Shown here piece after piece: positions 1 through 8,343 of a DNA stretch of 64,000 nt. The DNA comes from Algorimicrobium sp002414705 (GTDB lineage: Bacteria > Bacteroidota > Bacteroidia > Flavobacteriales > Flavobacteriaceae). How positions within the stretch are numbered: position 1 is the stretch's first letter; each line of letters opens with the position of its first letter. The translations under genes and the position numbers were made by a program. The stretch covers positions 84,504-148,503 of the forward strand of contig CAXAUF010000002.1 in the NCBI GenBank assembly GCA_963972425.1, in the 5' to 3' direction. The notes under the pieces were generated by a model. The model was given only the letters and a program-made list of their open reading frames with translations. It was not told where the DNA came from and did not search any database.

Positions 1-1550
1 TTTTTATAATTTAAGGATTTCTTGTAAAAGGTGTTTGCAATATCAGTTTTATCTAGTTTTTCTGCCATTTGAGCTATGGTGAAATCGGCATAGGCATATT
101 CCAAAGTTCTGGCTACATTTTCATTGACACCAACATTATAAGGTACATAACCTAATTCGTTATAATAATTCAAACCCTCACGACCAACCGAACTGGCTGG
201 TCTGCCAGTTTCTACTTGCGCATTTTTTAAGATGGCTTCAAAAAGTACTTCAACGTCTTTTTTAGCCACATTTCCTTTTAGAAATGCATCTGCAATAATT
301 GGAGCCGAGTTGGAACCAATCATACAATCCCGATGCCCTGGACTTGCCCATTCTGGCAACCAGCCAGATTCTTTATAGGTATTTGCTAATCCTGACATAA
401 TCTGACTATTTAATTCAGGATATAGCATGTTGAAAAATGGATAAACAGCTCGAAACGTGTCCCAAAAACCATTGTCAGTAAACATATAACCATTTTCTAC
501 TTGTCCATTATAGGGACTGTAATGTACCACTTGATTATTAGCATCAAACTCATAAAATTTTCTTGGGAATAGTAGCACACGATATAAACAGGAATAAAAC
601 GTTTTGAGGTTATCCGTTTTGCTATCTTCAATTTGAATTTTATTGAGTTCGGTTTCCCAAGCATCTTTGGCTTTTTGTTTTGTAGTTTCAAAAGAATCAT
701 CACCAATTTCTCGATTTAAATTGAGTTGCGCTTGTTCTGGACTGATAAAAGATGAAGCCACTTTTACATGAACCTTTTCGCCTTTTTTCGTTTTAAAACC
801 AATAATAGCACCTACGTGTTTACCTTCGCTAGATGTTGAGTTTTCTTGCAGTTCCCAATCGTCCGTCCAGGTGTGGTTCATTTCAAAATCTTTATCAAAT
901 TCAGCAACAAAATAATTATGAAAATTTTCTGGAACACCACCTGAATTATTGCGACAGAAACCAATGATTTTGCGTTCTTCAGGAATAATTTTCACCATAG
1001 ATCCTTTAAAAAAAGCATCTAACATAATATACGATGAATCGGCTTTTGGAAAGGTAAATTGAAAATGTGCTGCACGTTCAGTTGGAGCTACTTCAGCAAC
1101 CACATCGTAATCGGCCAAATAGACTTTATAATGATACGGTTTTACGGTTTCTGCTTTGTGTGAAAACCACGATTGCCGCTCGTCTTCTTGATATTTTAAT
1201 TTACCAGTAACAGCCATAAATGAAAATGCTGCATAGTCGTTAATCCATGGACTTGGTTGATGTGTTTGCTTGATGCCTCGAATTTTGTTTTCGTTGTATT
1301 TATAAGTCCAACCATCTCCCATTTTTGAGGTCATGGGAGTCCAAAAGTTCATTCCCCAAGGCGTGGCAATAGCAGGATAGGTATTTCCATTGGACAAACT
1401 GTATTTGGAATCAGTACCCATTAAAGGATTCACGAAATCGACCAGATCTAAAGACGGCTTTTCTTTTTTGCTCATTTGAACAGTTTCGGTTGCTTTGTTG
1501 CAAGCCGAAACAAGAACAATCAATAAAATAATTAATTTTTTTTTAATCAT
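1..1550 (-). CDS. GH92 alpha-mannosidase lipoprotein, 3' end outside window
   Basis: Partial gene: 516 codons are visible and the C-terminus lies beyond base 1. GH92 enzymes are calcium-dependent exo-alpha-mannosidases. The start at 1550 gives a lipoprotein signal with the lipobox Cys at residue 17 (MIKKKLIILLIVLVSAC), so an exported, lipid-anchored enzyme is likely. The mature part opens with the GH92-type 'FVNPLMGT' segment, and the family pattern continues through 'FWDTFRAVYPFFNMLYPE' and 'EYAYADFTIAQMA'. The conserved HGNEP and GN(D/E)D segments that carry catalytic residues fall outside the window. Its ATG overlaps the stop of the upstream GH92 gene (ATGATTAA, 8 bases), so the two are probably translationally coupled. 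It diverges clearly from the other two GH92 proteins here (for example 'SNGNTYPAIATPWGM' in place of 'GHTYPGATMPFGM'), which suggests a different linkage preference. The family call is sure; the linkage is not. Confidence 0.93.
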   Translation of the reverse strand, partial: MIKKKLIILLIVLVSACNKATETVQMSKKEKPSLDLVDFVNPLMGTDSKYSLSNGNTYPAIATPWGMNFWTPMTSKMGDGWTYKYNENKIRGIKQTHQPSPWINDYAAFSFMAVTGKLKYQEDERQSWFSHKAETVKPYHYKVYLADYDVVAEVAPTERAAHFQFTFPKADSSYIMLDAFFKGSMVKIIPEERKIIGFCRNNSGGVPENFHNYFVAEFDKDFEMNHTWTDDWELQENSTSSEGKHVGAIIGFKTKKGEKVHVKVASSFISPEQAQLNLNREIGDDSFETTKQKAKDAWETELNKIQIEDSKTDNLKTFYSCLYRVLLFPRKFYEFDANNQVVHYSPYNGQVENGYMFTDNGFWDTFRAVYPFFNMLYPELNSQIMSGLANTYKESGWLPEWASPGHRDCMIGSNSAPIIADAFLKGNVAKKDVEVLFEAILKNAQVETGRPASSVGREGLNYYNELGYVPYNVGVNENVARTLEYAYADFTIAQMAEKLDKTDIANTFYKKSLNYK

Positions 1551-3882
1551 AACTATTAGTCATTTCAAAAATAAGTTCGCCACCTTCCATAATTGCAGCA
1601 TGTGAAATGGTGTTATTTTCTAATTCTTTTCCGTTTAACGTTACCCGATTTACATACACATTTTCGATACTTTGATTTTCAGCTTTAATAGTGAGTGTTT
1701 TTCCATTATCTAAATGCAGTTTGGCTTCTTTTATCAATGGGCTTCCCAACGCATAATTTGGAGAACCTGGCGTTACAGGATAAAATCCAAGGCTACTAAA
1801 AACATACCAAGCACTCATTTGTCCTGCGTCATCATTTCCACATAAACCATCAACGGTTGGTCCATACATAGTATCCATAATCATGCGGACTCTAGATTGT
1901 GTTTTTTCAGGATGTCCAGCCCAATTGTATAAATACGGCACATGATGCGATGGTTCGTTACCATGGACATAATTTCCAATCATCCCATCGCGTGTAATAT
2001 CTTCATTTTTTTCAATGTATTTATCGTCGAGTTCCATGGTGAAAAGCGAATCTAAATGTTGTGTAAAACGTTCATTTCCGCCCATTAATTGAATCATATT
2101 TGGGATGTTTTGTGGCACGTATAAGCCATAGTTCCATGCGTTTCCTTCAATAAAACCTTGTCCATGTGTATCCAAAGGATCAAATTCTTTTTTAAAAGAA
2201 CCGTCGGCTAATTTTGGACGCATAAATCCACTACTTTTATCGAAGACGTTGTTATAATATTCAGAGCGTTTTAAGAATTTAGTTTCAATTGAAGTATCTC
2301 CAATGGTATTTGCCATTTGTGCAATACACCAGTCATCATAGGCATATTCCAAGGTTTTTGAAACAGAAGCGCTATTTTTGTCTTCTGGGATATATTGGTA
2401 TTCTTTGTAAAAGCCAATGCCATCGAAATAATCCACATTTGCTGTATTAACGGAAGCTTTTAAAGCGCGTTTTTTATCGAAATCACCCACGTTTTTAACC
2501 ATGGCATCTGCAATAACAGATGTTGCGTGATAGCCAATCATGCACCAGTTTTCATTAGCATAATGACTCCAAATTGGTAACATGCTATGCACGCTCTGAT
2601 CGTGGTGTGCTAACATGCTTTTTATCATGTCGTTATTACGTTGCGGTTGGGTTATATTGAACAACGGATGCAACGCACGATAGGTGTCCCAAAGTGAAAA
2701 AATAGTATAGTTGGTAAAGTCTTCAGAAGTATGAATATTTTGGTCTAAACCTCTGTATTGTCCATCTACATCTTCATAAATAATTGGTGATAAATTGGTG
2801 TGATACAAGGCTGTGTAAAAGGTCGTTTTTTGTTCTTCGGAAAGGGTTTCGACTTCAATTTTAGACAATTCATCATTCCATTTATCACTTGTTTCTTCAT
2901 AAGTTTTGTTAAAATCCCAATGTGGAATTTCGGCTTCTAGATTTTTTAAAGCACCAGCCGAACTCACGTTTGATAAGGCCATTTTTAATTGAATTTTTTC
3001 ACCTGCTTCCGTATCAAAATTGAAATACGCTCTAATATCTTTACCAGCCATTTCTGGAAAATTTTCTGACTGGTTGAATTTTCTGTAAAAACCATCATAT
3101 AAAACCTGATCATATTTTCGGTGGCCATAACTTTTAAAAGGTTTTGAGAACTGCATGGCAAAAAACACTTTCTTATCACGTGCCCAACCTTTGGTTTGTC
3201 TGTAACCGGTTATCATGGAATCGTTTTCCACACGAATAAAAGTCCACACATTTTTATTGTCATGGTGATATACATTGTAAACCATATCTAATATAATATG
3301 AGCATTATCCGTTTTTGGAAACGTATATTGATGAAAACCTACGCGTTCACTAGCTGTCATTTCAGCTTGAATACCATAAGAATCTAAATCCACTTTGTAA
3401 TAACCTGGAGATGCTTCTTCACTATTATGTAAAAAAGTCGAATAAAAACCTTTCTCGCCATTTTCTGTTTCTAATGGATCCAGAACTAGATTTCCGGTTG
3501 TTGGCATCACGAGTAAATCGCCTAAATCTGAATGACCTGTTCCGCTAAAATTGGTGTGTGCAAAACCAATAATGGTTGAATCTTTATGTTGATAACCTGC
3601 GCAATATTCGTAAGTTTCTTTGTTGTAGCTTCCATCGTCATTATGCATGACTTCAAAGTTAGTTTGAGGACTCAATTGAACCATGCCAAAAGGTGCTGTA
3701 GCTCCAGGAAAAACGTGTCCCATTTTACTGGTTCCTATAAACGGGTTGACGAATTGCGTATAATATTTACTTTCCTCGTCTTGAGATGTCTGTTCTGATG
3801 AGGTTTCAGAAACTGGAGATTTGTCGTTTTTACAAGCGAATGCAAATCCAATAAAAATTAAAAGTGCTATTTTTTTAAGCAT
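1543..3882 (-). CDS. GH92 alpha-mannosidase lipoprotein
   Basis: A 779-residue glycoside hydrolase family 92 enzyme, expected to remove terminal alpha-mannose from glycans outside the cytoplasm. I chose the ATG at 3882 rather than the longer open frame to 3975 because it begins a clean lipoprotein signal (MLKKIALLIFIGFAFAC, Cys 17). The longer frame only reads back into the transporter gene. The N-terminal GH92 sandwich domain begins with 'FVNPFIGT' and 'GHVFPGATAPFGM'. The (alpha/alpha)6 catalytic part has 'FSLWDTYRALHPL', 'HGNEPSHH' near residue 640 and 'GNDDAGQMSAWY' near residue 682; the last two are the segments that carry catalytic acid/base residues in characterised members. The length is typical. 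The start overlaps the transporter stop by 8 bases (ATGCTTAA), and the stop overlaps the next GH92 start in the same way, so all three read as one operon. Confidence 0.95.
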   Translation of the reverse strand: MLKKIALLIFIGFAFACKNDKSPVSETSSEQTSQDEESKYYTQFVNPFIGTSKMGHVFPGATAPFGMVQLSPQTNFEVMHNDDGSYNKETYEYCAGYQHKDSTIIGFAHTNFSGTGHSDLGDLLVMPTTGNLVLDPLETENGEKGFYSTFLHNSEEASPGYYKVDLDSYGIQAEMTASERVGFHQYTFPKTDNAHIILDMVYNVYHHDNKNVWTFIRVENDSMITGYRQTKGWARDKKVFFAMQFSKPFKSYGHRKYDQVLYDGFYRKFNQSENFPEMAGKDIRAYFNFDTEAGEKIQLKMALSNVSSAGALKNLEAEIPHWDFNKTYEETSDKWNDELSKIEVETLSEEQKTTFYTALYHTNLSPIIYEDVDGQYRGLDQNIHTSEDFTNYTIFSLWDTYRALHPLFNITQPQRNNDMIKSMLAHHDQSVHSMLPIWSHYANENWCMIGYHATSVIADAMVKNVGDFDKKRALKASVNTANVDYFDGIGFYKEYQYIPEDKNSASVSKTLEYAYDDWCIAQMANTIGDTSIETKFLKRSEYYNNVFDKSSGFMRPKLADGSFKKEFDPLDTHGQGFIEGNAWNYGLYVPQNIPNMIQLMGGNERFTQHLDSLFTMELDDKYIEKNEDITRDGMIGNYVHGNEPSHHVPYLYNWAGHPEKTQSRVRMIMDTMYGPTVDGLCGNDDAGQMSAWYVFSSLGFYPVTPGSPNYALGSPLIKEAKLHLDNGKTLTIKAENQSIENVYVNRVTLNGKELENNTISHAAIMEGGELIFEMTNSYD

Positions 3883-5188
3883 GATGTAATGCGTTTTTAG
3901 AATTTTTAATGCCATACCATAAAATATAACCATAGCAGATAACAATAAATAATAAAGCAGATTTAAAACCAACATGATCCGTTAGAAATCCAAATAGAGG
4001 TGGAATTATGGCACCACCTACAATGGCCATACAGAGTAAACCAGATGCTTTTGGTTTTAAGTCGCCAATACCAGCAATGGCCAACGCGAAAATAGTTGGG
4101 AACATAATGGAGTTGAATAATCCTACGGCCAAAATACTCCACATACTTACTAATCCAGTCGTGCTAATTGAAATTATAATTAACACTATAGCAATGGTTG
4201 CAAAAATGCCCAGCACGTTTCCTGGTTTCATGATTTTGGTTAAATAGGCGCCAACAAAACGACCAATCATGGCACCAGACCAATAGAATGTTACAAATAC
4301 ACCAACTATGGCTTTGTTGTCATTTTCAGTGATTCCAGAATTCAGAATGCCTTCAGCAATAGATTTCATGAATCCCGTTTCTTTAATGACTTCGGTTAAA
4401 TTCATATCCATAAAATAGTTGACTAAGTAACTGCCAATTGCTACTTCGGCACCAACATAAAAGAAGATTCCCAAAACACCCAACATCAAATTTTTATTTT
4501 TTAGCGCTGCGGAATAGGTTCCGGTATCGTCTTCGCTAATCATTTTAGGAAGTTTCGCAAATAGAAAAATGCCAGCAATGAGCATGATAAAAAGTGCTAA
4601 TCCTAAAAAGGGCATTTGCACAGCCGACGCTTCTGAAAGTAAATAGGTTTCTTTAGCAACACCAGTTAGTGCAGCAATTTCATCTTTGGTTTTAATGGTG
4701 TCACTTAAAATAAACCAAGCACCAATAATGGGTGCAATAGCTGTTCCTAAAGAATTAAAAGCTTGCGATAAATTTAAGCGACTAGAGGCTCCATCCTCTG
4801 AACCTAAGACTGCTACAAAAGGGTTGGCTGCGACTTGTAAAACTGTAATACCAGCAGCCAATATAAAATAGGCTAGTAAGAAAATACCGAACATGCGGTA
4901 TGAGGCAGCAGGATAAAAGAGCAGGCAAGCTAAAGCCATGGTCAATAAACCAAGAATAATCCCTTTTTTGTAACCTATTTTTGATAGAATGTAACTAGCA
5001 GGAATAGATAGTACAAAGTAGGCGCCAAAAAAAGCAAATTGTACCAAGCCAGCTTGAAAATACGTAAGCGTAAATAATTCACGTAAACGTGGTATCAATG
5101 AATCAACCAAAACGGTTATAAATCCCCAAAGGAAAAATAGTGTGGTTAACAAAATGAATGAGGAGCGATATGATTTTTGTTGGTTCAT
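3875..5188 (-). CDS. MFS sugar transporter, FHS (fucose/glucose-galactose) type
   Basis: A 437-residue inner-membrane transporter with about 12 hydrophobic helices. It belongs to the fucose-galactose-glucose:proton symporter (FHS) branch of the major facilitator superfamily. Typical traits are the start 'FILLTTLFFLWGFITVL', the segment 'QVAANPFVAVLG', and 'SRLNLSQAFNSLGT' soon after. In Bacteroidota, members of this branch import hexoses or N-acetylglucosamine. Between GH92 mannosidases and close to a GH20 hexosaminidase, mannose or GlcNAc are the likely substrates, but the sequence does not decide between them. It is translationally coupled to the downstream GH92 gene. Upstream, 184 bases with an inverted repeat separate it from another GH92 gene on the same strand, and I see no convincing TAnnTTTG promoter there. 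Confidence 0.9.
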   Translation of the reverse strand: MNQQKSYRSSFILLTTLFFLWGFITVLVDSLIPRLRELFTLTYFQAGLVQFAFFGAYFVLSIPASYILSKIGYKKGIILGLLTMALACLLFYPAASYRMFGIFLLAYFILAAGITVLQVAANPFVAVLGSEDGASSRLNLSQAFNSLGTAIAPIIGAWFILSDTIKTKDEIAALTGVAKETYLLSEASAVQMPFLGLALFIMLIAGIFLFAKLPKMISEDDTGTYSAALKNKNLMLGVLGIFFYVGAEVAIGSYLVNYFMDMNLTEVIKETGFMKSIAEGILNSGITENDNKAIVGVFVTFYWSGAMIGRFVGAYLTKIMKPGNVLGIFATIAIVLIIISISTTGLVSMWSILAVGLFNSIMFPTIFALAIAGIGDLKPKASGLLCMAIVGGAIIPPLFGFLTDHVGFKSALLFIVICYGYILWYGIKNSKNALHHA

Positions 5189-5223
5189 AGATTAGTTTAT
5201 TATGCCTTTTAGTTAGTTTTTTT

Positions 5224-5359
5224 CTTCTCGATACTATTTTATTCGTACCTCATAAAATCACTCGAAGTGACAGTTTTCTAATAAAATTATTCCATTCATT
5301 ACTTATATTTTGCGTCACTTCAAGTATTCCGAGCTTTTCGCTTGGAATGTATCGAGAAG
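5224..5359. repeat. REP-like imperfect inverted repeat
   Basis: Two arms of about 50 bases face each other. The outer parts match exactly: CTTCTCGATAC at 5224-5234 against GTATCGAGAAG at 5349-5359. The inner parts also match: GAAGTGAC at 5264-5271 against GTCACTTC at 5314-5321. The segments between them are more diverged. The right arm contains its own small hairpin (ATTCCGAGC at 5326-5334 with GCTTGGAAT at 5340-5348, one G-T pair). It fills most of the 184-base gap between two genes of the same strand. I recall similar dispersed 'cttctcgatac...actcgaagtgac' repeats from other flavobacterial genomes, but cannot search here. Confidence 0.7.
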
Positions 5360-5372
5360 CTACTAATAAACA

Positions 5373-8303
5373 CTACTTAATCTGAATCTCATCAATAAAC
5401 AACCAGCTTCTACCATCATCAGCATAACCTAAATGCCATTCTGGAAGCTTGCCCAATGTTTTGGCAACAACTTTAATATAACGTGCTCTGCCTAATTCTG
5501 AATGTGAAATAGTTTCCATATCCACTTCATCTGTAGGAACTGGTTCTTTTAATTTATGAGTTAAGACTTCTTTAAAATTTTTACCATCATTTGAGGTGAA
5601 AAATAAGACTTCCCTTGGTAAGAAAATCCAGCTTTTTTGGTCTCTTAAAAACGAAACATATAAATTTTGAATTTCTTTTTCACTTCCTAAATCTACAATG
5701 GCAACCACATCTTTATTTTGATATCCTTGCCAAGTTCCGGTTCTGAAATCTTTGGCGCCAACAATGCCATCAATAAGCGCGTTTGGTCCACCACCATTAT
5801 ATTGGTTTGCGTATTCGGTTTCTAATGTTAATGATATATTTGGATCAATTTCATAAAACTGTGTGGTTATTTCCGAACTTTTAATTTTGTTTTTTTCTGA
5901 ATAGATTGTTAATATGGTTGGATTTGATATGATGAAAGGTGTTTCATATAATTTAAATTCACCAGCATCTAATTTATAAAAAATAGCGGCTTCGGAATCC
6001 ACATTTTCTAAAACGACTTCGGTTTGTTCTTTAAAAGCCACGTCTCCTTTTGCTATAAATGGCGAAGCTACAATGAGGTGTTCATCAATGTTTGTTTTTG
6101 GTTCTTGACCGTCGCGACTTCCCCAAATAGCCGGATTGTCTGTCATGCTGAAAATTAAAGTTCCACCATTAATAATTTCGTCGTGTGTTATGTAGGTTCG
6201 GTTTAAATCAACACCATTTAACGATACATTTTCAACGTAAATATTAGAATCACTTAAATTATTCGCGATAATTGTGAATTGCTTGTTGCTTTCTAAATTA
6301 ATGGTTGCTTTTTCAAAAAGCGGTGCTCCAATGATATATTGATTACTTCCAGGCGTAACGGGATAGAATCCCATGGACGAGAAAATATACCAAGCACTCA
6401 TTTGTCCGCAGTCTTCATTTCCTGAAATGCCATCTGGAGTATTGGTGTATAATTCGGTTAAAATTTGATGGATTTTTTCTTGACCTTTATGCGGTTTATT
6501 TACAAAATTATACAAATAAGCCATGTGGTGACTTGGCTCGTTTCCGTGAGCATATTGTCCAATTAAACCAGTAATATCCGCTTGATTTCTTCCAGAGGTT
6601 TCGGCTTGTGCTGTAAATAAGTTGTCTAAATTCTGTTCTAGTCTTTCTTTGCCACCTAATAATGTCATGAAACCGGTTATGTCTTGAGGGACATAAAAAC
6701 TGTATTGCCATGCATTGGCTTCGGTGTAGTTAAAATTTACTTCATACGGATCAAAAGGCGCGAACCAGGTATTGCGAAATCTTCCACGCATAAATTGTGA
6801 TTCTGGATCCAATACATTTTTATAATATTGAGCACGTTCGGTATAGATTTTGTAATCATCCGTTTTTCCTAAAGACTTTGCCATTTGTGCAATGGTCCAA
6901 TCGTCATAAGCATATTCCAGAGTTTTAGAAACCGATTCGCTTTCTTCTTCAACTGGAATAAATCCGAATTTTTTATAGCTTTTTAAGCCTAATTTATCAC
7001 GAGTCGCGGAATGTTTCATAGCCGTAAAAGCCTTTTCAATATCATAATTTTTAATGCCTTTTAAATAGGCGTCGGCAATTACAGGAACGGCATGATAACC
7101 AATCATACAACCTGTGTAATTTCCGCTTAAATCCCAAATAGGCATAATACCACCTTCATCATATTTGGCAAGAAATGTATTGATAAAATCGTTGGTTCTG
7201 TCCTGCTCAATAATCGTGTAAAGCGGATGTGCAGCACGATAGGTATCCCAAAGTGAAAAAACGGTGTAGTAATCAAAATCAGTTGTTTGGTGAATTTCCA
7301 AATCCATACCACGATAACGACCATCTACATCCTGATACAAGTTTGGAGCAATCATGGTGTGATACATGGATGTGTAAAAATTGGTTTTATAATCTGCATT
7401 ATCACTTTCAATAACAATTTTATTCAGCTGTGCTTCCCAAATTTTTTGAGCTTCGGTTTTTACCTGATCAAAGGTTTTTTCGCCAATTTCCTTTTGTAAA
7501 TTTTGTTTAGCTCCAGCTTCATCAACTGCTGAAATTCCAATTTTTATCTCAAGAGATTGACTTTCTGCTGCATCAAATTCAAAAGCTACTTTTACCTGTT
7601 TCCCTTCTCCTGTATCATTTAAAAACGTCATATTTTTAAATGGTCTAGAAAATTGAATGTTGTAAAATAACATCTGATTAGTTGCCCAAGCTTTGGAATG
7701 TCTGAAACCACCAATTTCGGTATTGGAATACACAGTTGCTTTTGAGTTTAAAACCTCATCACGATGCTCTAAATCTAAAATAACAATCTGTTTATCATTT
7801 TCAGGAAACGTGTATTTATGAATACCACTTCGTTTGGAAACGGTTAATTCCACATCAATATTGGTGGAATCTAAATGAACTTTATAAAAACCAGGTTCGG
7901 CTGTTTCGTTGTTATGTGAAAAATGTGCGCGATACCCTTTTTTACCATCAGAACCGTTATTAAAAACAACTTCGTTAGTTGGCATGAGTAAAATATCGCC
8001 ATAATCCGAAACACCTGTTCCACTTAAATGTGTGTGCGAAAATCCATATATGTATTCATCCGAATAATGATATCCTGAACAGCCGTCCCAACCATCTAAT
8101 CTGGTATCTGGTGAGAGTTGCATCATGCCAAACGGCATGGTAGCTCCAGGATAGGTATGGCCATGACCACCTGTTCCAATAAATGGGTTAACGTAGGTGG
8201 TTAGATTTTTGTCTTTTTTAGCTGGAATGATTGTGTTAGTAGCTTTTTTGCAGCTACTAAAAAATAGAAATAAAATAAAAACAATGGAAAGATTCTGTTT
8301 CAT
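5373..8303 (-). CDS. GH92 alpha-mannosidase with C-terminal discoidin-like domain
   Basis: A 976-residue lipoprotein GH92 enzyme, larger than the usual 720-780 residues. The start at 8303 gives MKQNLSIVFILFLFFSSC (lipobox Cys 18); the open frame to 8354 only adds residues that run into the divergent gene. The GH92 part runs to about residue 740, with 'YVNPFIGTGGHGHTYPGAT', 'HGNEPSHH' near 586 and 'GNEDCGQMSAWY' near 628. A region at about 745-825 resembles the chitobiase C-terminal/Fn3-associated domain. It is followed by a discoidin (F5/8 type C)-like domain at about 830-976, with the 'ALIDG', 'VAIVDLG' and 'WLFIDEIQI' pattern; this probably binds glycan. It is divergent from the GH20 gene, with only 40 bases between the two start codons. 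GNED replaces the GNDD of its neighbour; I draw no functional conclusion from that. Confidence 0.94.
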   Translation of the reverse strand: MKQNLSIVFILFLFFSSCKKATNTIIPAKKDKNLTTYVNPFIGTGGHGHTYPGATMPFGMMQLSPDTRLDGWDGCSGYHYSDEYIYGFSHTHLSGTGVSDYGDILLMPTNEVVFNNGSDGKKGYRAHFSHNNETAEPGFYKVHLDSTNIDVELTVSKRSGIHKYTFPENDKQIVILDLEHRDEVLNSKATVYSNTEIGGFRHSKAWATNQMLFYNIQFSRPFKNMTFLNDTGEGKQVKVAFEFDAAESQSLEIKIGISAVDEAGAKQNLQKEIGEKTFDQVKTEAQKIWEAQLNKIVIESDNADYKTNFYTSMYHTMIAPNLYQDVDGRYRGMDLEIHQTTDFDYYTVFSLWDTYRAAHPLYTIIEQDRTNDFINTFLAKYDEGGIMPIWDLSGNYTGCMIGYHAVPVIADAYLKGIKNYDIEKAFTAMKHSATRDKLGLKSYKKFGFIPVEEESESVSKTLEYAYDDWTIAQMAKSLGKTDDYKIYTERAQYYKNVLDPESQFMRGRFRNTWFAPFDPYEVNFNYTEANAWQYSFYVPQDITGFMTLLGGKERLEQNLDNLFTAQAETSGRNQADITGLIGQYAHGNEPSHHMAYLYNFVNKPHKGQEKIHQILTELYTNTPDGISGNEDCGQMSAWYIFSSMGFYPVTPGSNQYIIGAPLFEKATINLESNKQFTIIANNLSDSNIYVENVSLNGVDLNRTYITHDEIINGGTLIFSMTDNPAIWGSRDGQEPKTNIDEHLIVASPFIAKGDVAFKEQTEVVLENVDSEAAIFYKLDAGEFKLYETPFIISNPTILTIYSEKNKIKSSEITTQFYEIDPNISLTLETEYANQYNGGGPNALIDGIVGAKDFRTGTWQGYQNKDVVAIVDLGSEKEIQNLYVSFLRDQKSWIFLPREVLFFTSNDGKNFKEVLTHKLKEPVPTDEVDMETISHSELGRARYIKVVAKTLGKLPEWHLGYADDGRSWLFIDEIQIK

Positions 8304-8317
8304 TAAAAATAGATTGC

Positions 8318-8325
8318 TAAATTTA
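8318..8325. promoter_or_regulatory. Candidate bidirectional -7-like box
   Basis: Only 40 bases separate the divergent GH92 and GH20 starts. They contain TAAATTTA, a perfect palindrome one base away from the Bacteroidota -7 consensus TAnnTTTG on both strands. It lies 14-18 bases from each ATG. No -33 TTG at the usual distance is clear, and an 8-base AT palindrome is not rare in this DNA. Confidence 0.25.
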
Positions 8326-8343
8326 AACACCCAATATACTAAA

